The notes under the pieces: model-generated
Database searches by the model: none
What the model was told of the DNA's origin: nothing
What the model saw: the letters and a program-made list of their open reading frames with translations, nothing else
Part shown: one piece after another, positions 54,296-63,428 of the stretch
How the letters are laid out: every line of letters begins with the position of its first letter
How positions within the stretch are numbered: the first letter of the stretch is position 1
Made by a program: the position numbers and the translations under genes
Assembly: GCA_021772975.1 (NCBI GenBank)
Contig: JAJFKY010000011.1
Span: forward strand, 186,001-250,000
From: Gammaproteobacteria bacterium
GTDB lineage: Bacteria; Pseudomonadota; Gammaproteobacteria; Xanthomonadales; Wenzhouxiangellaceae
DNA length: 64,000 nt
Direction: 5' to 3'

Positions 54296-55546
54296 TCAAT
54301 CCAGCCTTATGCGGTCGTATTGGTCCCAGGCGGAGGTGTCCGACAAGATGACTCGATCACCTGCCTGCAGCCCGGTCACCACCTCAATCAAATTTACTGA
54401 AGCCCGGCCCAGACTGACCGGCGTGCGTACTGCATTGCCCTCGCCGTCCAGGCGGAACAGACTGACATTGCTTTCACTCTGGCCATAAGCCGGGCGACCG
54501 ACGTACAGAACATTCTCCAGCCGTTCCAGCTCAATCACGCCATCCACCGACAGATCAGGCCGGGCGCCGGGCGGCAGCTGGCCCAGCAGTTCAACATCCA
54601 CCTGCACGGTGCCGTTGAGCACCGCCGGATCAATCCGGATAACACTGCCCGTAACCACGCCATTGCGGGTATCGATATCCACCCGCTGGCCCAGCTGAAC
54701 ATCACGGGCCTGAGTTTCCGCCACCCGCAGTTCGGCTATCAGTTCGTCGGGCCGCGCCACCCTGGCCACATTAAAGCCAGGTGCCAGTTGTTCACCGGGT
54801 TCGACATTGACGATTTGCAATACCCCGTCAATGCCGGCACGCACCTGTAAATCCGCCACCTGCTGCTCGCGTCGTTGCTGCAGCCGATGGACTTGTTCAA
54901 CCCGCGCACGCTGGGCGTCAAGCTGGGCGGTGATCGAAGCTTCCAGTTCCTCGATGCGCTGCTGTTCCAGATCGACCCGGATTTTCAACTGTCGAGCTCT
55001 TAATTCGCTTTGCCGGAACTGCAGTTTGGAGACAATGCCCTGACGGACCAGATCCGCTTCTGCTTCCATTTGCAGTTGCGCCCCCTCCTGGTCCGCCTGC
55101 ACAATCGCCAGGGAAGAACGGGCGTCCAGTAACTGACGACTCAGTTCAGCTGCCAATGAGCGTAAATCAGCATCGGCGGCTTCCGCCGACCAGCGGGCCT
55201 CTTCGGCTTGTCGAACCAGTTCCGGGTTGGATAATTCCACCAGTACCGTATCGGTCTGTACCTGTGCGCCGGCTTTCACCAGTACCCGTTCAACCCGCCC
55301 TTCGCTGGTGGCCGCGATCAGTCGAATTTCCTTCGGTACCAGCGTACCGGGACCACGCACCTGGCGCAGAAACTCACCATACTGAACCTGATCAATCCAG
55401 ACGCTGCCCCGATCTGCTTTAGGAGCAGCGGGTTCGAGCCTGAATATCACCAGCATCAACACGGCCAGTAACGCCGTTCCGCCGACTACCCCTATCAGTT
55501 GCTTGCGGTGACGTTTCTTTTTCAGATCAGGTCGTTGAATATCCAT
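54296..55546 (-). CDS. HlyD/MacA-type periplasmic adaptor subunit
   Basis: Single N-terminal TM, lipoyl/hairpin halves, long coiled-coil (QFRQSELRARQLKIRVDLEQQRIEELEASITAQLDAQRARVEQV), beta-barrel C-term. Confidence 0.92.
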   Translation of the reverse strand: MDIQRPDLKKKRHRKQLIGVVGGTALLAVLMLVIFRLEPAAPKADRGSVWIDQVQYGEFLRQVRGPGTLVPKEIRLIAATSEGRVERVLVKAGAQVQTDTVLVELSNPELVRQAEEARWSAEAADADLRSLAAELSRQLLDARSSLAIVQADQEGAQLQMEAEADLVRQGIVSKLQFRQSELRARQLKIRVDLEQQRIEELEASITAQLDAQRARVEQVHRLQQRREQQVADLQVRAGIDGVLQIVNVEPGEQLAPGFNVARVARPDELIAELRVAETQARDVQLGQRVDIDTRNGVVTGSVIRIDPAVLNGTVQVDVELLGQLPPGARPDLSVDGVIELERLENVLYVGRPAYGQSESNVSLFRLDGEGNAVRTPVSLGRASVNLIEVVTGLQAGDRVILSDTSAWDQYDRIRLD

Positions 55547-55557
55547 GGCTAATATTA

Positions 55558-55573
55558 TGCAATATTCATGCCA
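55558..55573 (-). promoter_or_regulatory. Candidate sigma-54 (-24/-12) promoter upstream of adaptor gene
   Basis: Minus strand TGGCATGAATATTGCA vs consensus TGGCACG-N4-TTGCW (one mismatch, correct GG-GC spacing). Confidence 0.7.
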
Positions 55574-55656
55574 GATAAGATCTTTTATTTATCAGTCAGT
55601 TAGAAAACCTAACAAGCAGAAAAGACAGCAGGTCAAGCAGATATGGAACAGAATTT

Positions 55657-55670
55657 TCCCATTTTTGGGA
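55657..55670. promoter_or_regulatory. Inverted repeat TCCCA-TTTT-TGGGA, candidate upstream activator site
   Basis: 5-bp perfect arms centred ~116 bp upstream of the predicted TSS. Confidence 0.4.
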
Positions 55671-55743
55671 CAACAAGAAACGTCAGAAAAAAATACCTGA
55701 AGCAGCTATCCGGGATAAAACAGCACGTTATTTACAGGTTTTT

Positions 55744-55766
55744 CAGCCTGCATCTCATGCAGGCTG
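55744..55766 (-). terminator. Perfect hairpin between lipoprotein gene and adaptor promoter region
   Basis: cagcctgcat-ctc-atgcaggctg, 10-bp arms; lacks U-tract on the minus strand. Confidence 0.4.
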
Positions 55767-55777
55767 CATATACCCGG

Positions 55778-56425
55778 TTAATTGCAATCTGAAGCCTGCT
55801 CTGAAATCATGCTCAGCATGGGATTACGCACCATCATCTGACCGTAAGCCTGATGCAGAAAACCCACATTCAACCGGGTCGCGCCGGCCGGTACATCGAA
55901 CACCACCTCGACCGGCGTCCAGTCGGTCGTGCCCAGTCTGGGCTGGTGCTGCAGGCTGGAGTTGTACAGTAGCTTTTGCTGAAACGGCGCGTCGGGCTCG
56001 GTGCCGCGGATAGTAATGTTGAGCCCCCCACCCGGTTCCAGTGCCTGAGTCCAGCCATCAGCGTGCAAATCCAGTTTCAACTCAGCGGAAAACCGGGCCG
56101 GATGTCCTGCCAGCGCGTCGCCCGGCACATTCTGGCTGATCAGAAACCAATGCTGTTCGCCATATTTATCGATCGATAATTCACCCTCCACCAGCTCAAT
56201 GGTGTAAGCCTCTACACCGGCATGCTGAGAAATATTCCAGCCGCTCGGCGCTGGACCCTGCCCGGCTGTGGCGAACTCAGGGTTCCGCAACAGATTGTCA
56301 AGCGCGCAATCAGCTGAAGAACTGTTGGCGACAGGCTGGCTATGCTCCGCGGCCTGCTCGGTTTGACAGGCGGTCAGCAATAATGCTGTCAGTGCCATCG
56401 GGAATTTATTCATAAGTGCTTTCAA
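55778..56425 (-). CDS. Hypothetical lipoprotein
   Basis: Signal peptide with LLTAC lipobox; beta-rich carbohydrate-binding-like mature region (inference). Confidence 0.7.
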   Translation of the reverse strand: MKALMNKFPMALTALLLTACQTEQAAEHSQPVANSSSADCALDNLLRNPEFATAGQGPAPSGWNISQHAGVEAYTIELVEGELSIDKYGEQHWFLISQNVPGDALAGHPARFSAELKLDLHADGWTQALEPGGGLNITIRGTEPDAPFQQKLLYNSSLQHQPRLGTTDWTPVEVVFDVPAGATRLNVGFLHQAYGQMMVRNPMLSMISEQASDCN

Positions 56426-56529
56426 GGTGACCGGACCGCAGCAACTTTACCCTGTTTAAATACTCACGTCAGCAGCTTTGGCCATGAACTTGCCGATCGA
56501 GGTACCCGCTGCCCATCAAGCGCGGCTGT

Positions 56530-56892
56530 TTAACGCTCCAGCCTGAGCCTGATCTCACGTCCGCCGTAAGCATGCACCGAGTCATGCGCGCGGATGATAA
56601 CCACCTCAAGCTCAGCCGGTACAGGCACATTTGGCAGACTGCGGGTAAACGGCTGTTCATTGACATGCGGATGCGCCAGCACCCGGGTAGCCAGCAGTTC
56701 GCCCTCCGGTGTCAATACTTCCCAGGCATCCGCGTAATGCGTCCAGCCGGTATCCGCATGCCTGACGGTGACCGCAAACGAGCAATATTCCGGACTGTCG
56801 CAGACTGCATTCGCAGACAGCACATCGGCTTCTCCGGCCTTGAGACCCACAGTAATCAACACGCTCAGCAGTATCCAGTAGGGTTTGTGCAT
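56530..56892 (-). CDS. Small secreted hypothetical protein
   Basis: Start chosen at MHKPYWILLSVLITVGLKAGEAD; no family recognised. Confidence 0.65.
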   Translation of the reverse strand: MHKPYWILLSVLITVGLKAGEADVLSANAVCDSPEYCSFAVTVRHADTGWTHYADAWEVLTPEGELLATRVLAHPHVNEQPFTRSLPNVPVPAELEVVIIRAHDSVHAYGGREIRLRLER

Positions 56893-57005
56893 GGCTAAAA
56901 TCCCGGCTTCAAACTTGCCCAAAGCAGCATTGTAAGCACGCCACGGTAAGATTCCGCTAATCCCGCTCCGATCCGGCTGCCAGCATTGCGGATATGCGGC
57001 CGTCG

Positions 57006-57719
57006 CTAAGCCAGTTTTTCCAATGCATCCCGATAACGCCGACTCAACCGGATTTCGGTACCGCTGTGCAAACGCAACAGCGCGTCACCGTGTTGCAGTG
57101 CCTTGATACTGGCAACGTATTGGATATTGACGATGCTGGAGCGATGGACCCGCACAAAAGATTCGCCCAGCCGCTGCTGCAGACTGCGCAAAGAGCGTCT
57201 CAGTACATAACAGCGCTGCGCGGTGTGCAGCACGCTGTAGCCGCTGGCTGAAGCAATCCACTCGATAGCGGCGATCTCTACATACTCGGTCTGTCCCGCA
57301 TCTTTTATCCGCAAGCGTGGCGGGGCGCTGCCGGCCTGATTCAGCTTGCTGGACTGGTGCCGCAGACGGGTACGCCGCACCGCTTCGTGCAGATGCTCAC
57401 GGTTAAAAGGTTTCTTCAGATAATCCACCGCATTGACTCGAAACGCCTGCACCGCGTAATCAGCGTAAGCGGTCACAAAAATAATATCCGGGCGCTGCTC
57501 AGCAGGCAGCTTATCGAGTAGACCGAAACCATTTTCTCCGGCCAGATTGATATCCAGAAAAATCAGCTCCGGGGCACGGCTTTGCACCAGTTCAAGCGCA
57601 CCGTTGACCGAAGCGGCCGCCCCCAGCAGGCGGATATCAGGCATTTCCCCCAGCCAGCGGGCCAGCAGGTTCCTGGCCAGTGGTTCATCTTCTACCACAA
57701 TGGTTTTAAGCGGCTGCAC
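57006..57719 (-). CDS. LytTR-family response regulator
   Basis: TIVVEDEPLARNLLARWLGE receiver; LytTR domain RCYVLRRSLRSLQQRLGESFVRVHRSSIVN; GTG start gives a 14-nt overlap with HK. Confidence 0.9.
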   Translation of the reverse strand: MQPLKTIVVEDEPLARNLLARWLGEMPDIRLLGAAASVNGALELVQSRAPELIFLDINLAGENGFGLLDKLPAEQRPDIIFVTAYADYAVQAFRVNAVDYLKKPFNREHLHEAVRRTRLRHQSSKLNQAGSAPPRLRIKDAGQTEYVEIAAIEWIASASGYSVLHTAQRCYVLRRSLRSLQQRLGESFVRVHRSSIVNIQYVASIKALQHGDALLRLHSGTEIRLSRRYRDALEKLA

Positions 57720-58866
57720 GAATACCGTCCAGTGGCCAGTGCATACGTGCGGTGACACCACCTGTCCGCCGGCTGTGCAGGGTTACTTCGGCCTGCTGAC
57801 CGGTATGTGCCTGAATGGACTCTCTGACAAACCGCAGACCATAACCTTCCTGCCAGCCATCAGGATCAATCCCCGCGCCATTGTCAGCCACTTCAATAAC
57901 CAGTTGGCCATGCTGGCGATAAGCCCGAATGGTGATCTGTAAAGCCTGTGCGGTCAACCCGTCACTGCGCTGGCGATTGTGCTTCAGGGCATTTTCCACC
58001 AGCGGCTGAATCAGCAGACAGGGAATGTATTGAGTTGCCGCATCAGCAGCCAGATCCAGCCGCCACTCCAGCCCTTCGTTAAAACGTACCGCTTCCAGCG
58101 TCAGGTATTTCTCCAGCCAGGCAAACTCGTCGGCCAGCGCATGACTGTCACGGTCACTGATTCGCAGAGCCAGACGCAGCAATTCCGCCAGATCAATCAA
58201 CATGACACGCGCCTGCGCCACATCGGATTCCATTAATGCTGACACCGAATGCAGCGCGTTGAATAGAAAATGCGGCCGCAGCTGAACTTTCAGATTACTC
58301 AGTCTGGCTTCCAGCAAATGCCGCTGCAGATGCCCATTCTGCAATTGCAGCTGCAGGCTCTGCAGGCTGCTTTGACGATAGGCGGTGTGATAATCAACCG
58401 CGAAGTAAGCCCCGATCACAAACCAGTAAAACAGAAAATACCAGCTGCCTTCAAAATATATTCTGGCGATGAACTGATTCATGAAGGGCTGCTGCTGGAC
58501 AGGTTCAAACAGAACTCTCACCATACTTGAAAAAGCGATCGCGCCGGCGCAGCAGAGCAGACTGAGTGGCAGATGGATCAGCAGCGCAGCGCGCGGCTGC
58601 ACCGGTGGGTAACGTCTGGCCACCCACAATGTCAATGGCGTGGCGAATAACCAGAACGACCAGTCCAGCACGCCGATGCCCGCCACTTGCAGCCAGCTGA
58701 TACTGATCTGATTGTGCGCATACCAGGAGTTCCAGTAAGTCAGGCACCACAAATAATTGATCAGCCAGACAACAGCCACCAGCCACATCGACCTCCAGGC
58801 GCCGCGATTGACGTCTGAATGATCAGCAAGCTTGTCCGGGGTGGTTGAAGACATGGCTGTAAGCAT
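57706..58866 (-). CDS. LytS/YehU-type sensor histidine kinase
   Basis: Multi-TM, His_kinase motif LRPHFLFNALHSVSALM, CLLIQPLVENALKHN. Confidence 0.92.
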   Translation of the reverse strand: MLTAMSSTTPDKLADHSDVNRGAWRSMWLVAVVWLINYLWCLTYWNSWYAHNQISISWLQVAGIGVLDWSFWLFATPLTLWVARRYPPVQPRAALLIHLPLSLLCCAGAIAFSSMVRVLFEPVQQQPFMNQFIARIYFEGSWYFLFYWFVIGAYFAVDYHTAYRQSSLQSLQLQLQNGHLQRHLLEARLSNLKVQLRPHFLFNALHSVSALMESDVAQARVMLIDLAELLRLALRISDRDSHALADEFAWLEKYLTLEAVRFNEGLEWRLDLAADAATQYIPCLLIQPLVENALKHNRQRSDGLTAQALQITIRAYRQHGQLVIEVADNGAGIDPDGWQEGYGLRFVRESIQAHTGQQAEVTLHSRRTGGVTARMHWPLDGIRAAA

Positions 58867-59013
58867 AGCGAACCGGGCACGAAAAAGAACCCACTTATGA
58901 CACCGTGACAGGCCGCTTACGGCATCCTCAGCCCCACTTACGGCAAATGGCTATGCGCTGCCTGGGGGCCGGCGCAGGATGATTGTAATTCTTGGCAACC
59001 AACGGGATATTTT

Positions 59014-60318
59014 ATGCGTTCAGTTTTTCTTTTACCGGCCTTACTCTGGGTCACCAGCGCGGCCGCGCAAGAGCCGCAAGTCAGTACTTTTATCAATATC
59101 CAGGCTACCGCCGGCATGAGTGTAGCCGCGGATGGCACGCTGTACATCGCCGACTTCGGGGATATCAATACGCTGGCCGGCACTTCGTTGTTCAAGGTTT
59201 CCACCGCTGGCGAGATAAGCCTGATCACTGATCAGCTCAACACCGGACCCAGCGGCAACCTGATTGATGTGGATGGCTCCATCCTGCAAAGTGTTTATTT
59301 AACCAACCGCGTAGTCAGAGTGCGGCAGGATGGCAGTATCACGGATTTTGCTACCGGTATCCCCGGGCCGGATGATCTGGTTCAGGATGGCAATGGCAAC
59401 CTGTTTGTGGCCACCTGCCCTTTCACCGGCCCCGCCGCAGCGATTTATCAGGTGGACGCGGCCGGTACGGTCAGTCAGTTTTCAGCTGACTCAAGGTTCG
59501 GCTGCCTGTCCGGCATTACCATTGATGACAATGGCGATCTGTTCTCCCCGAGTTTCAGCAACGGCAGCGTGTTTAAAATTACCCCACAGGGCGAGGTCAG
59601 TGTATTTGCGCAATTACCGGCGCCCGGCACGCATATCAAATTTGCCAACAATGAGTTCTATATCATGCTGCCCGGAGCCAATCAGATTGCCCGCATGGAC
59701 CGGGCCGGCAATGTTTCCATCCTGGCCGGTACTGGTGCTGCCGGAACGGTGGATGGACCCGTCTCACAGGCTCAGTTCAATTCTCCGTTTCATCTGGAAA
59801 TCAGCCCGGATGGGCGGTTTTTGTATGTTGATGGCGGACCCAACGGTGACATTGCATTCAACCCGGTCAGAATCATTGATCTGTTCCCGGCCGAAGGTAA
59901 CCCTATTGTGCCCCGCCTGCGCAGCATCACTGGAGCCTGGAATGATCCGGCGCGTGACGGCGAAGGCCTGCTGATTCAAACCATCCAGGAACAGAACAGA
60001 GCCGCGATATTCTGGGCCAGCTATGATCCCGACGGCAACCAGCAGTGGTATACCGGCATTGGGGATTTTTCCGGCCAACAGGTGCAGGCGGATATGCGGG
60101 TCACTTCCGGCGGTGTGTTCGGCCTGCCTTTTGACCCTGCGCAAATCCAGCGCACACCGGTTGGCAGTATCAACATGAGCATGACCGATTGTGACAATAT
60201 CGTGCTGGATTTTGATATTACCGGCATCACCGGTAGGCAAAATCTGGTCCGGACTTTCAGCCTGGAGGATCAGGTCTGCGTGCCCGGCGATGGCGCACCG
60301 GCAATAGTGTTTGATTAA
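59014..60318 (+). CDS. Secreted NHL/SMP-30-like beta-propeller protein with extra C-terminal domain
   Basis: Signal peptide; repeated blade motifs (DGTLYIADFGDINTL, DGNGNLFVATCPF, DDNGDLFSPSFSNGSVFKI, DGRFLYVDGG); C-term ITGAWNDPARDGEGLLIQTIQEQNRAAIFWASYDPDGNQQWYTG. Confidence 0.82.
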   Translation: MRSVFLLPALLWVTSAAAQEPQVSTFINIQATAGMSVAADGTLYIADFGDINTLAGTSLFKVSTAGEISLITDQLNTGPSGNLIDVDGSILQSVYLTNRVVRVRQDGSITDFATGIPGPDDLVQDGNGNLFVATCPFTGPAAAIYQVDAAGTVSQFSADSRFGCLSGITIDDNGDLFSPSFSNGSVFKITPQGEVSVFAQLPAPGTHIKFANNEFYIMLPGANQIARMDRAGNVSILAGTGAAGTVDGPVSQAQFNSPFHLEISPDGRFLYVDGGPNGDIAFNPVRIIDLFPAEGNPIVPRLRSITGAWNDPARDGEGLLIQTIQEQNRAAIFWASYDPDGNQQWYTGIGDFSGQQVQADMRVTSGGVFGLPFDPAQIQRTPVGSINMSMTDCDNIVLDFDITGITGRQNLVRTFSLEDQVCVPGDGAPAIVFD

Positions 60319-60337
60319 CCGGCGGATCAGCTAAGCT

Positions 60338-60358
60338 GCTGCCGGCTATGCCGGCAGC
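60338..60358. terminator. Hairpin between convergent propeller gene and nagZ
   Basis: gctgccggc-tat-gccggcagc. Confidence 0.6.
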
Positions 60359-60375
60359 ACCGGCTCACCGTTAAC

Positions 60376-61416
60376 TCAGGCGCATAAAGCGGCTATCGAG
60401 GTCTGCCACTGACGCCATTCGCCCACGGTTTGCATTTCTTCCATGCTCAAGGCGCTGCTGCTGGGGTGCAGGGCATAAAGCTGCCTGGCTTGGCCAGCGA
60501 TCTGCCCGGCATCGAGCACATTCAGCAGGCCGGTGGCGGATGCCGGCTGGCAAACCAGGGCCAGGTCACAGCCGGCCCGAATGCTGGCCAGCAGGCGCTC
60601 CGGTAAACCGCCGACAGCGGCGCCGCCCAGCATATCCAGATCATCCGACAGCACCGCGCCGTCAAACCCCAGTCGGGCGCGCAGAATGTCAACAATCCAA
60701 TGCTGCGCATAACCAGCCGGCTGGGGGGCAACACAGGGATAGCACACATGCGCCATCATCACACCGTCCAATTGCTGGCATAAACGCTCAAACGGAATCA
60801 GATCATGGGCTTCCAACTGCTCCAGGCTGCGTGAATCAGTCACCACCTCATGATGGGAATCCGCCAGCACCGTGCCATGCCCGGGAAAATGTTTGCCCAC
60901 TGCGGCCATACCGGCATCGTGCATACCGCCGAGCATGGCTGCGCCCAGTTCAGCAATCACATAAGGACTGGGACTAAACGCGCGGTCACCGATCACGTTA
61001 CTGGCTGACTGCACGTCCAATACCGGCGCAAAACTTAAATCCACTCCCCGGGCCCGCAGCTCCGCGGCCATGATGCGACCATGCCGATAAGCATAATCAC
61101 AGGCACGGGCGGAATCTTCGCGGTGCATATCGCCATAAACCGCCAACGGGGGCAAGCGGGTAAAACCGGCCTGAAAACGCTGTACCCGGCCGCCTTCCTG
61201 ATCCACGCAGATCAATAATTCAGGCTGACGCAGTTGTTTAATCGATCGACACAGCGCGGTGAGTTGCTCCGGCGATTGATAATTGCGCGTGAACAGGATC
61301 ACGCCGCCAACCGCTGGATGCTGCAGATTGATACTGTCCTGGCTGCTCAGACGGTGACCGTCAATACCGATGATCAACGAGCGGGCGGGAACTTTGCCGG
61401 TCACGGCCTCAGCCAT
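60376..61416 (-). CDS. nagZ: Beta-N-acetylhexosaminidase
   Basis: GVILFTRNYQSPEQL, CVDQEGGRVQRF, VGKHFPGHGTVLADSHHEV, LSDDLDMLGG. Confidence 0.95.
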   Translation of the reverse strand: MAEAVTGKVPARSLIIGIDGHRLSSQDSINLQHPAVGGVILFTRNYQSPEQLTALCRSIKQLRQPELLICVDQEGGRVQRFQAGFTRLPPLAVYGDMHREDSARACDYAYRHGRIMAAELRARGVDLSFAPVLDVQSASNVIGDRAFSPSPYVIAELGAAMLGGMHDAGMAAVGKHFPGHGTVLADSHHEVVTDSRSLEQLEAHDLIPFERLCQQLDGVMMAHVCYPCVAPQPAGYAQHWIVDILRARLGFDGAVLSDDLDMLGGAAVGGLPERLLASIRAGCDLALVCQPASATGLLNVLDAGQIAGQARQLYALHPSSSALSMEEMQTVGEWRQWQTSIAALCA

Positions 61417-62734
61417 GGCGGGTCAACAATGCCATGCTTTCGACATGCGCGGTATGCGGGAACATATCCATGATGCCGACCTTAGCCAGAGTGAAGCCAT
61501 ACTGATTGACCAGGATACCGATATCGCGTGCCAGACTGGCCGGCTGGCAGGAAACATACAACACCGTGTGCGCTTTACTGGCGGCAATAAACGGCAGGCA
61601 GGCTTCCGCGCCACTGCGTGGCGGATCGAGCAGAATGCAACCATAATCCTGATTCACCCAGGCTGCGTCGCGGGGGGGTTCACTTAGATCAGCAACGTAA
61701 AACTCAGTATTATCCAGCGCATTACTCTGCGCGTTAAGCCTGGCCCGCTGGACCAGTTCATTGGCGCCCTCAACCCCGACCACCCTGCCGGTCCGGCGCG
61801 CCAGTGGCAAAGAAAAATTTCCCAGCCCGCAAAACAAATCCAGCACCTGCTCGTCGGGTTGCGGCTGCAGCCATTCCAGTGCCTGCTTGACCATGGCCTG
61901 ATTGAGCGGCCCGTTGACCTGCACAAAATCGGATGGCTCAAAATCAATGCTGATTTGACCATCGTCAATCAGATAACTGAGCTGGTGCTGTTCAGGCGCC
62001 AGACGATGAATCGTATCGGGTCCTTTGGGTTGCAGATAGATGGCAATTCCGGTATCAGCACTAAAGCGCTTTAACAGCTCCAGATCCTGGTCATTGAATG
62101 CTTCCAGATGCCGTACTATCAGCGCCGCACTGGTGTCATCGCAGGCCACTTCGAACTGCGCGATACGATCTTTGATGCTCAGACTTTCCACCAGCTGCGC
62201 CAATGCCGGCAACTGTGCGGCGACTTCCGGCCGCAGCACGTGGCACTCCCTGCAATCGGCTACAAAACTGCCACGGCGCTCACGAAAGCCTACCAGTACG
62301 CGTTGTTTTTTATGCACATAGCGTACACTCAAGCGGGCTTTACGGCGATACTGCCAGTCCGCGGCAATTAACGGTTGGGCGATTTGCTCGGCGCTAATTT
62401 CAAGCTGGCCAATGCGGCGCAGGTTTTCCACCAGCTGATGTTGCTTGAAGGCTCTTTGCGCGGTGATATCCAGATGCTGAAACGCACAGCCACCGCACAT
62501 CTGGGCATGCGCACAGCGCGGTTCAATACGGTCACTGCTGGCCGTAATAACACTGATTGCTTCGGCTTCGTCGTACTTACGGCGGCGTCTGAGAAAACGC
62601 AGTTCAACCTGCTCACCGGGTAGTGCGCCATGCACAAACACGGCCTTGCCATTAACGCGGGCTACGCCGCGTCCATCGTGACTTAAATCAGTGATATCGG
62701 CGACGACCGGAGCCGTCTGCCGCTGCTGTGACAT
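61409..62734 (-). CDS. rlmD: 23S rRNA (uracil(1939)-C(5))-methyltransferase
   Basis: TRAM domain, Fe-S site CAHAQMCGGCAFQH, SDFVQVN, DLFCGLGNFSLPLA, LDPPRSGA. Confidence 0.93.
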   Translation of the reverse strand: MSQQRQTAPVVADITDLSHDGRGVARVNGKAVFVHGALPGEQVELRFLRRRRKYDEAEAISVITASSDRIEPRCAHAQMCGGCAFQHLDITAQRAFKQHQLVENLRRIGQLEISAEQIAQPLIAADWQYRRKARLSVRYVHKKQRVLVGFRERRGSFVADCRECHVLRPEVAAQLPALAQLVESLSIKDRIAQFEVACDDTSAALIVRHLEAFNDQDLELLKRFSADTGIAIYLQPKGPDTIHRLAPEQHQLSYLIDDGQISIDFEPSDFVQVNGPLNQAMVKQALEWLQPQPDEQVLDLFCGLGNFSLPLARRTGRVVGVEGANELVQRARLNAQSNALDNTEFYVADLSEPPRDAAWVNQDYGCILLDPPRSGAEACLPFIAASKAHTVLYVSCQPASLARDIGILVNQYGFTLAKVGIMDMFPHTAHVESMALLTRHG

Positions 62735-62746
62735 GCAGTCGCCGGC

Positions 62747-63352
62747 TTACTTCTGGAGCCAGCTGCCGGCGGCATTCTGGTAATACCAGCCGGGTTGCGC
62801 CTGATCGACCCATTCTTTGGCAAAAGTCTTGCGGATTTCGTCTTCCCATTCCGGATGGCCGTTGGCGACTGCAATCTCGCGATAAACCGCGGCCCGATCC
62901 TGGTTATCGGCAGCGACCGCCCGCTCCATTTTGCTGCGCTCAGCCAAACCGACCGCACTGCGATCTCTGATTTTCAACATGCCATCATTGCCATAACCAA
63001 TCGCGCCAGCTTCGAAAAACGGCTGTAATTCGCTCTTCTGGCGGGCGCGCATGCGGTCCTGGATAGCGCGAATCGGCGCGGTATTGATATCAATATTGAT
63101 GTTTTGCTGTGCGTAAGCAGCCGGCACCAGCAAGGCGAACGGGTCGAAATGCTGACCAGACGCATCCAGCCCGGATGTTTCTTTGCCTTCATCCGGCAGC
63201 ACTTCAACTGGCTCTTCCGCGCCCAGTACGCCGCTGATGAACTGGGTAGCAGCCTGCTCGGCCGCCGCTTCAGGGAAATACACATTAATGGTGACACAGG
63301 CAGCAACTGCCAGAATCAGTCCGGTCATTAACAAACGCTTATGCAGGCTCAT
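62747..63352 (-). CDS. DUF1318 (YdbL-like) lipoprotein
   Basis: AACVTINVYFPEAAAEQAA...; RAIQDRMRARQKSELQPFFEAGAIGYGNDGMLKIRD. Confidence 0.85.
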   Translation of the reverse strand: MSLHKRLLMTGLILAVAACVTINVYFPEAAAEQAATQFISGVLGAEEPVEVLPDEGKETSGLDASGQHFDPFALLVPAAYAQQNINIDINTAPIRAIQDRMRARQKSELQPFFEAGAIGYGNDGMLKIRDRSAVGLAERSKMERAVAADNQDRAAVYREIAVANGHPEWEDEIRKTFAKEWVDQAQPGWYYQNAAGSWLQK

Positions 63353-63428
63353 GCGGTTACCTCACGGCTCATATCAGTTATTAGACTCTACCCGGAAGCG
63401 GATAAACGATCATTGAACGATTATTCGC

